In this document: one piece after another, positions 17,827 through 29,577 of the stretch
Position numbering within the stretch: position 1 is the stretch's first letter
Layout of the letters: each line of letters begins with the position of its first letter
NCBI RefSeq assembly: GCF_030815975.1
Contig: NZ_JAUSXL010000002.1
Location: 2,294,001 to 2,358,000 of the forward strand
Length of the DNA: 64,000 bases
Direction of reading: 5' to 3'
DNA from: Variovorax paradoxus
Lineage (GTDB): Bacteria; Pseudomonadota; Gammaproteobacteria; Burkholderiales; Burkholderiaceae_C
Notes under the pieces: model-generated
Told to the model about the DNA's origin: nothing
Database searches by the model: none
Seen by the model: the letters and a program-made list of their open reading frames with translations, nothing else
Translations under genes and position numbers: made by a program

Positions 17827-19586
17827 GCGCCTGGCAACTCCCCTTCGTGCGCCCGGCCTCGCTCGCGGGCCGCCATTTCTCCACCGTGATCGTCGGTGCC
17901 GGCATCAACGGCGTGGGCGTGTTCCGCGACCTTTCGTTGCAGCGCGTCGATTGCCTGATCGTCGACAAGGGCGACTTCGGCGCCGGCGCCAGCAGCGCGC
18001 CCTCGCGCATGATCCACGGCGGCCTGCGCTACCTGGAGAACGGCAGCTTCTCGCTGGTGGCCGAGGCCACGCGCGAGCGCAACCTGCTGCTGCGCAATGC
18101 GCCGCACCTGGTGCGGCCGCTCAAGACGGTGGTGCCGCTCGCCAGCTTCTTCGGTGGGCTGATGAGCAGCGTGCTCAAATTCTTCGGCCGCACGCCGCCG
18201 CAGCGCACGCGCGGCCTCTTGGCCGTGGCGCTGGGCCTGCGGCTCTACGACCTGCTGGGACGCCGCCAGCGCGTGATGCCGGGACACCGCATCAGCCGCG
18301 TGCCGCCGGCCGACCGCGGCCTGTTCCGCACGGCCATCCGCTGGACCGCCACGTTCTTCGATGCGTGGATCAGCCACCCCGAATGGCTCATCCTCGAACT
18401 GATCGCCGATGCCTGCCGCGACCAGCCGCGCTCCGCGGCCGCCAACTACTGCCGCGTGATGGCCTGCGCGGGCAACATCCTCACCTTGCGCGACGAGATC
18501 ACCGGCGCACTCGTGCGCGTGACGGCCGACACGGTAGTGAATGCCACCGGTGCCTGGCTCGACCGCAGCGCGGCCGTGCTCGGCGGCCCCGGCCCGCGCG
18601 TGATGGGCACCAAGGGCTCGCACCTCGTGCTCGACCATCCCGCGCTGCGCGACGCCCTCGACGGCCGCATGGCCTACTTCGAGGCGGCCGACGGGCGCGT
18701 GTGCATCGTCTACCCGTTCCTGGACCGCGTGCTGGTGGGCTCCACCGACATCCCGGTCGAAGACCCGGACCAGATCGTCACCGAGCCGGCCGAGGTCGAT
18801 TACCTGATCGACGTGCTGCGCGAGGTCTTCCCGAACATGGCCTTCGGGCGCGGCGACGTGGTCTACACCTATGTCGGCGTGCGGCCGCTCGCGCGTTCGG
18901 AGGCCGACAAGCCGGGCCAGATCTCGCGCGACCATTCGGTGGTGGTCGATCCACCGAATGCGACGCGCGGCATCGCCATCGTCGGCCTCGTGGGCGGCAA
19001 GTGGACCACCTTCCGCGCGCTGGCCGAAGAAGCCACCAACGAAGTGCTTCGGCTGCTCGGCCGCGCGCGCAGCGCATCGACCGAGCTGCTGCCGATCGGC
19101 GGCGGCGCGGAACTGCCGGCCGATGCGCCGGCGGCCGATCGCTTCGTCGAAAGGATGATGGCGGCCTCAGGCATTGGCCGCGCGCGCGCGCTGACCCTGC
19201 TCGGCCGCTATGGCTCGAAGGCATTGCCGCTCGCTCAGCGCCTGGCGGCCTCGGGCGACGTGCCGCTGCAGCATGCGCCGGACTACTCGGCGGCCGAGCT
19301 CTCCTACCTGTGCCTCGAAACCGGCGTGCTGCATCTCGATGACCTCGTGATTCGCCGCACGCTGCTGGCCATTCGCGGCCTCGTCACCGATGCGGCGCTC
19401 GCCGAGATCGCGGGCGTGGCGGCCGAGGCGCTGGGCTGGGATGCCACCCACGCCCACAACGAACTGTGCGCCTGCGCCACCGCGCTGCGCGAGCGGCACA
19501 ACGTGCGCCTGCACGCGGTGGCTGCCGGCGAGCCGCCTTCTTTCGATGCATCATTGATGGCCAGCTCAGTCCTCGGCCAAGCCTAA
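17823..19586 (+). CDS. FAD-dependent polyol-phosphate dehydrogenase (GlpD/EryB-like)
   Basis: 587 residues of the GlpD family. Visible are the dinucleotide fold VIVGAGINGVG, SAPSRMIHGGLRYLE (the family's signature around the FAD site), VNATGAWLD, and the C-terminal GGKWTTFRALAEE. Relatives oxidise glycerol-3-phosphate or erythritol-phosphate and pass electrons to quinone at the inner membrane. The start is fixed by the ATGA overlap with the kinase stop. Pairing with an EryA-like kinase argues for oxidation of the kinase product to a ketose phosphate. It is longer than E. coli GlpD (about 500) because of its C-terminal helical region. A plain glycerol role is possible but less likely given the CUT2 transporter. 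Confidence 0.85.
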   Translation: MSAWQLPFVRPASLAGRHFSTVIVGAGINGVGVFRDLSLQRVDCLIVDKGDFGAGASSAPSRMIHGGLRYLENGSFSLVAEATRERNLLLRNAPHLVRPLKTVVPLASFFGGLMSSVLKFFGRTPPQRTRGLLAVALGLRLYDLLGRRQRVMPGHRISRVPPADRGLFRTAIRWTATFFDAWISHPEWLILELIADACRDQPRSAAANYCRVMACAGNILTLRDEITGALVRVTADTVVNATGAWLDRSAAVLGGPGPRVMGTKGSHLVLDHPALRDALDGRMAYFEAADGRVCIVYPFLDRVLVGSTDIPVEDPDQIVTEPAEVDYLIDVLREVFPNMAFGRGDVVYTYVGVRPLARSEADKPGQISRDHSVVVDPPNATRGIAIVGLVGGKWTTFRALAEEATNEVLRLLGRARSASTELLPIGGGAELPADAPAADRFVERMMAASGIGRARALTLLGRYGSKALPLAQRLAASGDVPLQHAPDYSAAELSYLCLETGVLHLDDLVIRRTLLAIRGLVTDAALAEIAGVAAEALGWDATHAHNELCACATALRERHNVRLHAVAAGEPPSFDASLMASSVLGQA

Positions 19587-19609
19587 AAGTGAACAGTAGT
19601 CCCAACGAC

Positions 19610-20347
19610 ATGCCGACCGCGCTCGACCGCAATTCCGAATCCCCGCTGTGGGCGCAGTTCCGCGACGCCATCCGGCTGCAGATACTGCAGGGCGCACTGC
19701 CCATCGGCGCCAAGCTGCCTTCCGAGGCGGAGCTCGGCGACCAGTTCGGCATCTCGCGCATCGTGGTGCGCGAGGCCTTGGCCGACCTGGTGCGCAACAA
19801 CCTCATCTACAAGATCAAGGGCCGCGGTGCCTTCGTGTCGGCGCGCGAACGCGACGAAGATTTTGTTTCCACCGTGCTGGGCTTCTCCGACGAGATGGAA
19901 CGCAAGGGCCGCTCGGTGCGCACGCAGATCCTCGCGCAGGAACTGCGCGCACCAACGGCGCAAGAAGCCGCATCGCTGGGCCTGGCGGACGACACGCAGG
20001 TGGTCGCCCTCAAGCGCCTGCGCAGCGTGGACGGCGAACTGCGCCTGCTGGTCGAAACGGCGGTGCCGGCCGACCTGGCGCCGGGCCTGCACCGCGCGCG
20101 GCTGGAGGACCGGTCGCTCTACGACGTGCTGCGCCGGCAGTACGGCCTGCGCCTGGTGCGCGCCGAGCGCTGGATCGACGCGGTGCTGCCCGATGCCGAA
20201 ACCTGCAGGCTGCTCGACCTGCCGCAGCCCGAGCCGCTGCTGCGCATCGAGTCGATTGCCTACGGCGCCAACGGCCGGCCGCTGGAGCACTACCGCGCGC
20301 TGCACCGCTGCAAGACGAGCCGCCTGCACGTGCAGACGACCACCTGA
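19610..20347 (+). CDS. GntR-family transcriptional regulator with UTRA domain (HutC subfamily)
   Basis: 245 residues. An N-terminal winged helix (residues about 8-75, KLPSEAELGDQFGISRIVVREAL is the recognition region) joins a UTRA-type effector domain (about 95-240, with LYDVLRRQYG and a terminal 'HYRALHRCKTSRL' strand). The ATG at 19610 is used; an in-frame GTG at 19589, three bases after the dehydrogenase stop, is an alternative, and neither has a strong ribosome site. Last gene of the kinase operon. The likely targets are the TGT-N4-ACA sites at 16230-16339, with a sugar phosphate as likely effector. Confidence 0.85.
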   Translation: MPTALDRNSESPLWAQFRDAIRLQILQGALPIGAKLPSEAELGDQFGISRIVVREALADLVRNNLIYKIKGRGAFVSARERDEDFVSTVLGFSDEMERKGRSVRTQILAQELRAPTAQEAASLGLADDTQVVALKRLRSVDGELRLLVETAVPADLAPGLHRARLEDRSLYDVLRRQYGLRLVRAERWIDAVLPDAETCRLLDLPQPEPLLRIESIAYGANGRPLEHYRALHRCKTSRLHVQTTT

Positions 20348-20354
20348 TTTTTCT

Positions 20355-21245
20355 TCAGGCCTTGGCGGCGCTGCGAACTGGCCACAGCACGGAGGCAATC
20401 GCCACCATCATCAGCGCCACGGCCACCCAGTCCTGCCAGTGCACCACTTCGCCGAGCCACACCGCGCCGCTGAACACGCCCAGCACCGGAATGAACATCA
20501 CGCTCAGGGTCGAGGCCACCGGCGGCAGGCCGCGCGCGAGATAGAACCACGCCGCATGCGCGAAGCCGAAGATCAGCACCGCGTTGTAGGCGATCGAGCC
20601 CCATGTCACGGGGCCGGGCCACCGCAGTTGATCGCGTTCGAAGATCAGCGAAAGCACGCTGATCACCACCGCGGTCATCGCCGTCATCCAGAACGAGAGC
20701 GTGAGCGTCGGAAGCCCGATGCGCGTGTGGCGCAGCAACTGCGTGCCCAGCGCCCATGTCGCGGCCGCCACCAGCGCCAGCGCCACGTAGCCGGGACGCC
20801 CCGCGAGATCGGTGAGCTCGTGCCACAGCAAGAGCCCCACGCCGACGGCGCAAGCCCCCACGCCGAGCCATGAGCGCCGCGTGAGCACGGCCGAGAACAG
20901 CAGCGCGCCGATCACCGCGGAGAACACCGGCATCGTGTAGCCCAGGATCGCGGCGCGCCCGCCAGAGAGCGCTTTCACTGCCAGGATGATGCAGGCGTGC
21001 CAGATGAACATGTTGGTGGCGCCCAGCCAAACGAGTTCGGGCCAGGCGCGGCGCGGCACGCGGAACGGCACCTTCATCCACACCAGCGCGAGCGCCAGCA
21101 CGGGCAGGCCGAGCCAGATCGAGATCGCGCGGAAGCCCAGCGGCGGATAGTCCGCCACGCCGAGCTTCATCACCGGCCAGTTGAACCCCCATGCAAGGGT
21201 CAGGAGAACGAGCAGGACGAACTGGCGCGATGTGAAGGAAGGCAT
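20355..21245 (-). CDS. EamA/DMT-family transporter
   Basis: 296 residues with about ten hydrophobic helices in two EamA repeats, a proline/glycine pattern (AWGFNWPVMKLG at the start, FIPVLGVFSGAVWLGE near the end) usual for drug/metabolite transporters. The ATG at 21245 opens a normal-length family member; the frame continues upstream into uvrA but only as a shadow. Converges on the GntR gene with seven bases between stops. Exports or imports an unknown small metabolite. Confidence 0.85.
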   Translation of the reverse strand: MPSFTSRQFVLLVLLTLAWGFNWPVMKLGVADYPPLGFRAISIWLGLPVLALALVWMKVPFRVPRRAWPELVWLGATNMFIWHACIILAVKALSGGRAAILGYTMPVFSAVIGALLFSAVLTRRSWLGVGACAVGVGLLLWHELTDLAGRPGYVALALVAAATWALGTQLLRHTRIGLPTLTLSFWMTAMTAVVISVLSLIFERDQLRWPGPVTWGSIAYNAVLIFGFAHAAWFYLARGLPPVASTLSVMFIPVLGVFSGAVWLGEVVHWQDWVAVALMMVAIASVLWPVRSAAKA

Positions 21246-21295
21246 GGGCCGCGATTGTGGCGCGGCGCGCGCATTCGTGCAGGAAGCAGGCGCCG

Positions 21296-24439
<3,144 letters not shown>

Positions 24440-24598
24440 GATAGTCCGAGCGGCATGTCATGGCGAGCGGGCGGGTTGCAGCGGTTTGACGGAGGCGGTG
24501 CTTCGGAGGTGCCCGGCGGCGGCGCCCGGGCGGCCGGCATCGGGCACAATCTAGGGTTCTCTTCCTCCTCCTTCATCTACTTATCAGGGGCAGTGCAC

Positions 24599-25174
24599 AT
24601 GGCATCGGTCAATAAAGTCATAGTCGTCGGCAATCTGGGGCGCGACCCCGAAATGCGTACCTTCCCGAGCGGCGACCAGGTTGCGAACGTTACCGTGGCC
24701 ACCACCGATCGCTGGAAAGACAAGCAAAGCGGCGAAATGCGCGAAGCCACCGAGTGGCACCGCATCGTCTTCAACGGCCGCCTGGCCGAAATTGCGGGCC
24801 AATACCTGCGCAAGGGCTCGCAGGTCTACGTCGAAGGCAGCCTGCGCACGCGCAAGTGGACCGACAAGGACGGCATCGAGAAATACACCACCGAAATCCG
24901 CGCCGACCAGATGCAGATGCTGGGCAGCCGCCAGGGCCAGGGCGGCCCGTCGGGCGGTCCCGAGGACGACGGCGGCTATTCGCAGGGCGCGCAGGGCGCG
25001 CAGGGCGGCGGTGGCGGCGGCTACTCGCAAGGCGCTGGTGGTGGCGGTGGCGGTGGGTACGCTCCCCGCGCACCGGCCGCGGCAGCACCGCGTGCTCCAG
25101 CCGCGGCACCGCGCCAGGCTCCGGCCAAGTCGTCGTCGGGCTTCGACGACATGGACGACGACATTCCGTTCTGA
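24599..25174 (+). CDS. ssb: Single-stranded DNA-binding protein
   Basis: 191 residues. The OB fold is residues 1 to about 110 ([35 protein letters not shown]). A long Gly/Gln/Ala/Pro-rich flexible linker (about 112-178) follows, then the acidic tip DDMDDDIPF that docks replication and repair partners. The linker has runs of Gly and direct repeats ([18 protein letters not shown]). Acts as a tetramer on single-stranded DNA in replication, repair and recombination. Ends in a good intrinsic terminator. Confidence 0.97.
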   Translation: MASVNKVIVVGNLGRDPEMRTFPSGDQVANVTVATTDRWKDKQSGEMREATEWHRIVFNGRLAEIAGQYLRKGSQVYVEGSLRTRKWTDKDGIEKYTTEIRADQMQMLGSRQGQGGPSGGPEDDGGYSQGAQGAQGGGGGGYSQGAGGGGGGGYAPRAPAAAAPRAPAAAPRQAPAKSSSGFDDMDDDIPF

Positions 25175-25228
25175 GTTGAATCGCACCGTGGCTGAAGCTG
25201 TTCCATCGCTGCTTCAGCCGCGCGGCTT

Positions 25229-25260
25229 GCCGGGAACGCAGCTGCTTCCGGCTGTTTTTT
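25229..25260 (+). terminator. Intrinsic terminator after ssb
   Basis: A stem of GCCGGGAA with TTCCGGC (one bulged G) around CGCAGCTGC, followed by TGTTTTTT. It is preceded at 25191-25218 by a second perfect 8-bp stem (GCTGAAGC/GCTTCAGC) without a T run. Confidence 0.65.
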
Positions 25261-25301
25261 CCTGAGCCAGACCGGGCAGGCTGCACGCAGATGAGCCTCG
25301 C

Positions 25302-27293
25302 ATGAGCCTCGAATTTGCGCGCCGGCTGCTGCACGCGCGGCTGCGCGAACACTTCTCCAGATACCGTCTTGCCTCGTTCTGGGCGAACGGGGTGCTCGTG
25401 GTCTCCATGGCGCTGCTGGTTGCCATGGTCGCGTTTTTCAGCACGACCGGCGCGGGACAGGAAACCGCGGCCCTGCACCTGACGCATGCCGATTGGCAGG
25501 TGCAAGACGCACCCGGCTTCCGCGCATTGCCTCTTGCCGTGGACGGCAAGGCCCTGCCGGCCGCCTGGCAGCCGGTCGAGCTGCCCCTGGCCCTGCCCAT
25601 CGCCTTGCTGCGCCAGGCCGATGGCAGCGCATCGACGGGCGCAACCCGCATCACCTGGCTGCGGCTTTCCCCGCGCGGCCTGCCCGCCACTTCGGCGCCG
25701 CTCGCGCTGTATGGCGCGCGCATCAAGACGGACGGCGCCATTGCGGTGTATGCCAATGGGCGGCTGGTCCACCGCGCGCAGGTGCAGGGCCCGCTGTGGA
25801 ACAGCACCCGCACGCCGCTGTGGGTGTTGCTGGGCAAAATGCCCGACGACGCGCCATTGAACGAGATCCTCGTGCGGATGGAACACACGCGAAGCGCGCA
25901 GGTGGCGGTTTCATCGATGTGGCTGGGCCCTGTCGAAGCGCTGGAAGGCCGCCATCGCATGCGGCAGTGGCTCCAGCAGGAGCTGCCGGCCATGCTCAGC
26001 GCGGCCTTCATGGCCGTGGGCGTGTTCGCGCTGTTCGTGTGGTTCAGGCGCAGCCACGAGACCGGCTACCTGCTCTTCTTCAACCTGGCGACCGCCTCCT
26101 TCCTGCGCAGCCTGCATTTCTCCGTGGGCGTTCCGATCGCCAACGACTGGTTCGCCTGGCTCACGGTCAACTCCCTGTTCTGGCTGGTGGCGGTGGTGCA
26201 CTTCGCGCTGCGCCAGCTGCACGGCCGTCCGCTCAAGTGGCTGACCGGCGCGGTGGTGGTGTGGACGGTGCTGATCGGCGTGCTGACGCTGCCGGGCCCG
26301 GCGATCCTGAGGAACACGCCGCAGGTCACGCCGCTGATCTACCTCGGCGCGGCACTCATGGGGGTCGCCGTTGCGCTGGTGGGCGGCGTCAGCGCCTGGC
26401 GCCGCTCCAGCGAGGGGCGGCTGGTGGCCGTGGGCATCGGCGTGTGCGTGCTGCTGGGCGTGTCCGACTGGCTGCTGCAGAACAACTTCGTGAGCCCCGA
26501 GGGCTGGTACCTGGGCGCCTACACCAACGCGGTCACGTTCAGCGTCTTCGGGGTGCTGATGTACCGGCGCTACGTCAATGCCATTGCCGAGGTGGAGCGG
26601 GTCAACGCCAGCCTGGCCCAACGCCTTGCGGCGCGCGAAGCCGAACTCGAGCTCAGCCACCGGCGGCTGCGCGAGGTCGAGAAGAAGCAAACCATCAGCG
26701 ACGAGCGCCAGCGCCTGATGCAGGACATGCACGACGGCCTGGGCTCTTCGCTGATCAGCGCCATCCGCTCCGTGGAGGGCGGCAGCATGAGCGAGGACAA
26801 GGTTTCGCAGATGCTCAAGAGCTGCCTGGACGACCTCAAGCTCACCATCGACTCGATGGAGCCGCTCGAGGACGACCTGCTGCTGCTGCTCGCCACGTTG
26901 CGCTACCGGCTCGGTCCGCGGCTCGAGAGCTCGGGCGTGGCACTGCGATGGCAGGTGCAGGAGCTGCCGGCGCTGGACTGGCTGGACCCGACCAGCGCGC
27001 TGCACATCCTGCGCATCGTGCAGGAGAGCATCGCCAACATCCTGCGCCATACGCGCGCCACCGAGATCCGGGTGGGCACTGAAGCGCGAGCGTCCGGCGT
27101 GCGGGTGAGCATCGAGGACAACGGCCAGGGCTTCGACATCGAGAAGGCCTTGGCCGGCGCCGGCGGGCGCGGCATGCAGAACCAGCAGCGCCGGGCGCAG
27201 GCCGTCGGCGGCGAGGTCTCGTGGCGCTCGGGGCCCGGGGGCACGCTGTTCACGCTCTGGCTGCCGCTCGAGCGCGGCGGGCGGGCGGCGTAG
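25302..27293 (+). CDS. Orphan sensor histidine kinase, 7TMR-DISM input, NarX-type HisKA_3 core
   Basis: 663 residues. One helix at about 28-48, a periplasmic beta-rich region (50-225) and about seven membrane helices (228-430) match the 7TMR-DISM layout. A coiled coil (430-465) leads to the dimerisation box QDMHDGLGSSL with the probable phospho-acceptor His477. The ATPase shows the N box (SIANILRHTRA), G1 DNGQGFD and G2 GGRGMQNQ. Such kinases usually sit beside a LuxR-type regulator, and none is found here. Its start follows a near-duplicate ATGAGCCTCG out of frame 11 bp upstream. Confidence 0.85.
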   Translation: MSLEFARRLLHARLREHFSRYRLASFWANGVLVVSMALLVAMVAFFSTTGAGQETAALHLTHADWQVQDAPGFRALPLAVDGKALPAAWQPVELPLALPIALLRQADGSASTGATRITWLRLSPRGLPATSAPLALYGARIKTDGAIAVYANGRLVHRAQVQGPLWNSTRTPLWVLLGKMPDDAPLNEILVRMEHTRSAQVAVSSMWLGPVEALEGRHRMRQWLQQELPAMLSAAFMAVGVFALFVWFRRSHETGYLLFFNLATASFLRSLHFSVGVPIANDWFAWLTVNSLFWLVAVVHFALRQLHGRPLKWLTGAVVVWTVLIGVLTLPGPAILRNTPQVTPLIYLGAALMGVAVALVGGVSAWRRSSEGRLVAVGIGVCVLLGVSDWLLQNNFVSPEGWYLGAYTNAVTFSVFGVLMYRRYVNAIAEVERVNASLAQRLAAREAELELSHRRLREVEKKQTISDERQRLMQDMHDGLGSSLISAIRSVEGGSMSEDKVSQMLKSCLDDLKLTIDSMEPLEDDLLLLLATLRYRLGPRLESSGVALRWQVQELPALDWLDPTSALHILRIVQESIANILRHTRATEIRVGTEARASGVRVSIEDNGQGFDIEKALAGAGGRGMQNQQRRAQAVGGEVSWRSGPGGTLFTLWLPLERGGRAA

Positions 27294-27305
27294 CAAGGCC
27301 GGGAT

Positions 27306-27734
27306 TCAGCCGGCGTCGGCGTGGCCCGCGTATTGGGGCAGGTTATCGGTGATCGTGAACCAGGGGGCCTTCGAGCCCACGAAGATGTGCGCGCGCGGGC
27401 GAATGGATGGATCGTCGGCCAGCGTGCCCAGGGTCACATGCACGAACAGGCCGTCGCGCACCACCGAGTAGAGGAGCGAACCGCACCGGCGGCAGTGCAT
27501 GTCGCCGGCGTTTTCCTCGCCGAAGACCAGGAGTTCGTCCTTGCCTTCTGCAATGGCCAGCTTGTGCCGCTCGATGCCGGCGAAAGGCTTGAAGGCCGAG
27601 CCGGTCGCGCGCCTGCAATCGGCGCAGTGGCAGTTCAGCGCATAGGCAAACTCGTCGGCCACGGTGTAGCGGACCGCCCCGCAGAGGCACTGGCCGGCGA
27701 GCGTACGGGTGGCGGCCTTCTCCAGACTGGGCAT
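27306..27734 (-). CDS. GFA / CENP-V-like zinc-binding protein
   Basis: 142 residues of the glutathione-dependent formaldehyde-activating (GFA) family. The zinc ligands are in GQCLCGAVRY, NCHCADCRRATGSAF and HCRRCGSLL, the standard spacing. The ATG at 27734 is preceded by GGAGGG seven bases away, favouring it over an in-frame ATG at 27746. Most family members are not proven formaldehyde enzymes; the role here is unknown. Converges on the sensor kinase with 12 bp between stops. Confidence 0.85.
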   Translation of the reverse strand: MPSLEKAATRTLAGQCLCGAVRYTVADEFAYALNCHCADCRRATGSAFKPFAGIERHKLAIAEGKDELLVFGEENAGDMHCRRCGSLLYSVVRDGLFVHVTLGTLADDPSIRPRAHIFVGSKAPWFTITDNLPQYAGHADAG

Positions 27735-27774
27735 GGAACCCTCCATCAAAAACAGAGCAGCCGCTGCGGGCGGC

Positions 27775-28488
27775 TCAGCCCGCCAGGCCCACGTACACGT
27801 TCTGCACGTCGTCGTTCGCATCGATGGCGGCCAGGAATACTTCGACTTCCTCGAGGTGTTCCGCGCTGAGGCTGGCCGGATCGACCGGGTTCTTCGGCTT
27901 GTAGCCCAGCTTGGCCGACAGCACCGTGAAGCCCTGGGCCGGCAGCGCGCGGCTCACCAGGTCGAGGTCGGTGGGGTCGGTCAGGAACACCGTGGCGCCG
28001 CCTTCGCCGGCCGGCTCGAAGTCTTGCGCGCCAGCTTCGATGGCGGCCACTTCGGCATCGGCATCGGCACGCGAAGGTTCGGCTTCGATCATGCCCACAT
28101 GGTCGAAATCCCACGACACCGAGCCCGAGGTGCCGAGCTGGCCCTTGCGGAATAGCACGCGCATTTCAGGCGCGGTGCGGTTCACGTTGTCGGTCAGGCA
28201 TTCGACCATCACGGGCACCTGGTGCGGCGCAAAGCCTTCGTAGATCACATGCTCGAAGTGCATCGCCTCGCCGGTGAGCCCCGCGCCCTTCTTGATGGCG
28301 CGGTCCAGCGTGTCCTTGGGCATCGAGACCTTGCGGGCCTGCTCCACCACCAGCCGCAGGCGCGCATTCGAGGCCGGATCGGCGCCGCTGCGCGCGGCGA
28401 TCATGATTTCCTTGGCCAGTTTCCCGAACAGGCGGCCCTTGGCATTGGCGGCCAGGTCCTTGTGCTTTGCTTTCCACTGTGCGCCCAT
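27775..28488 (-). CDS. YebC/PmpR-family protein (paralogue with [10 protein letters not shown] start)
   Basis: 237 residues with the three-domain YebC pattern. The helical N-terminus [18 protein letters not shown] is followed by [28 protein letters not shown] and [18 protein letters not shown]. The usual N-terminus is [24 protein letters not shown] marks the divergent branch. Family members act in translation of poly-proline stretches and/or as DNA-binding regulators. The start is set by AAAGGAAC upstream; a longer frame to 28602 lacks support. Confidence 0.88.
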   Translation of the reverse strand: MGAQWKAKHKDLAANAKGRLFGKLAKEIMIAARSGADPASNARLRLVVEQARKVSMPKDTLDRAIKKGAGLTGEAMHFEHVIYEGFAPHQVPVMVECLTDNVNRTAPEMRVLFRKGQLGTSGSVSWDFDHVGMIEAEPSRADADAEVAAIEAGAQDFEPAGEGGATVFLTDPTDLDLVSRALPAQGFTVLSAKLGYKPKNPVDPASLSAEHLEEVEVFLAAIDANDDVQNVYVGLAG

Positions 28489-28836
28489 GGCGGATGTTCC
28501 TTTTGTGCTGTGTGCGGCCGAAGCGCTGCGCGACCGGCTGGGGGCGACCACTTTAGCCGCAGCGCACGCGGACAGCCGTTTTTTCCAAGTCGCGAAGGCC
28601 ATCGAACGCCCCTGCTTTCGAGGCGATTGTTTCCTTTCCGTGAACGCCGTGGTTCCTTTTGATAAGGGTTTTTACTTAGAAGACGGCGCACAATTCATCT
28701 CACAGACCGGCCCCCAAGCCGATCTGGGTGAACAGGGCCCCGAGCGAGGTGGCCGCCCCCCGACGGGACGGTGACCCACCCAAGACCGGTTCGAAATCAT
28801 CCAAAGTCAAAACTGAACTGAATTGAAGGAAATCAA
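28489..28836. other. Intergenic region, divergent promoters, no gene recognised
   Basis: 348 bp between the YebC-like gene (minus) and the small repeat protein (plus). It includes an AT-rich stretch around 28650-28690 (TTTTGATAAGGG...TTACTTAG) that probably contains promoter elements, but no -35/-10 pair with correct spacing stands out. No ORF with family features. Confidence 0.5.
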
Positions 28837-29217
28837 ATGACCGCCTCGAAGATCCTCTCCGCCGTTGCTGTTGCCCTCATGGCCGTTGCCGGTGCCGCCC
28901 ACGCCGAAACCTATGAAGGCGTGCATCAGCTGACCTCGGCCGCCAGCCGCGCCGATGTCGCCAGCCAGGCCGTGGTTGCCGCGCACAGCGCCAACCCGTA
29001 TGCCACCGGCGCCAATGCGGGCCCGGCCCAGGTGTTCGTTTCGTCCGCCAGCCGCGATACGGTTCGTGCAGAAGCCGCTGTCGCGGCCCGCAGCGCCGAT
29101 CCGTACGCCGAAGGTGCTTCGTCGGGCGTCGCCCCGATCGTTGCCGGCACGGTGGACCGCGCCACGGTGCGTGCCGCAGCCCGCGCTGCTGCCCGCGGCG
29201 ACGCACTGCCGCTGTAA
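28837..29217 (+). CDS. Small secreted protein built of 35-residue repeats, function unknown
   Basis: 126 residues; a signal peptide ends near AHA (residue 23). The mature part is two tandem 35-residue units, 34-68 and 69-103, sharing the pattern S-A-S-R-x-x-V ... A-A-x-S-A-[ND]-P-Y-A-x-G-A, plus a truncated third (104-126). Each unit predicts an amphipathic helix then a loop. Small secreted proteins with 'SRxxVxxEA' helices are common in Burkholderiales and uncharacterised. GAAGGAAAT precedes the ATG, and a strong terminator follows, so it is a complete single-gene unit. Confidence 0.75.
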   Translation: MTASKILSAVAVALMAVAGAAHAETYEGVHQLTSAASRADVASQAVVAAHSANPYATGANAGPAQVFVSSASRDTVRAEAAVAARSADPYAEGASSGVAPIVAGTVDRATVRAAARAAARGDALPL

Positions 29218-29250
29218 TCGGTCCCGGGCGCTCGGCGAGCGCCAACCGCC

Positions 29251-29285
29251 AAAGCCGGCCATGCGAAAGCATGGGCCGGCTTTTT
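29251..29285 (+). terminator. Intrinsic terminator of the small secreted protein gene
   Basis: AAAGCCGGCC-ATGC pairs with GCAT-(G)-GGCCGGCTTT around a GAAA tetraloop and ends in a run of five T. One bulged G is the only defect; a very stable hairpin. Confidence 0.85.
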
Positions 29286-29577
29286 GCCATTGGCCGCACG
29301 CGCGGCGGCGGTCGGCCGGGCTCGGCGTGGTTGATTTGCCACGCGCGCAAATGCTTTCGCCTTACAAATCGGTGGCCGCCTTCGCGGGCGGACACCGGGC
29401 TTTGGCTGCGGCCCGGTACGATGGTGTCCGCCGCGGCAGGGCTGGCCGACCGCGGGTTCGATGGCCTTCCCGTCCGCAAAATACCCGTAACGTGAGCTGC
29501 ACCCTGGTTCTGAAAGACGCTGCCGGCCGGTTCGAAGCCGATGCCTTCGCGCGCCCGGCAGGTTGAACCGCGCACCC
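29286..29577. other. Intergenic region, no gene recognised
   Basis: With the terminator this leaves about 360 bp between genes. Apart from the terminator I see only an AT-richer patch (29331-29370, TTGATT...TTACAAATC) that could be promoter sequence with poor spacing. No RNA gene is apparent. Confidence 0.4.

Noticed and set aside
24440..24598. An SOS (LexA) box between uvrA and ssb
   Set aside because: No CTGT-N8-ACAG or close variant is visible in the 159 bp.
24972..25110. Gly/Ala-rich repeats in ssb as a separate repeat array
   Set aside because: They are in-frame codons of the normal flexible SSB linker.
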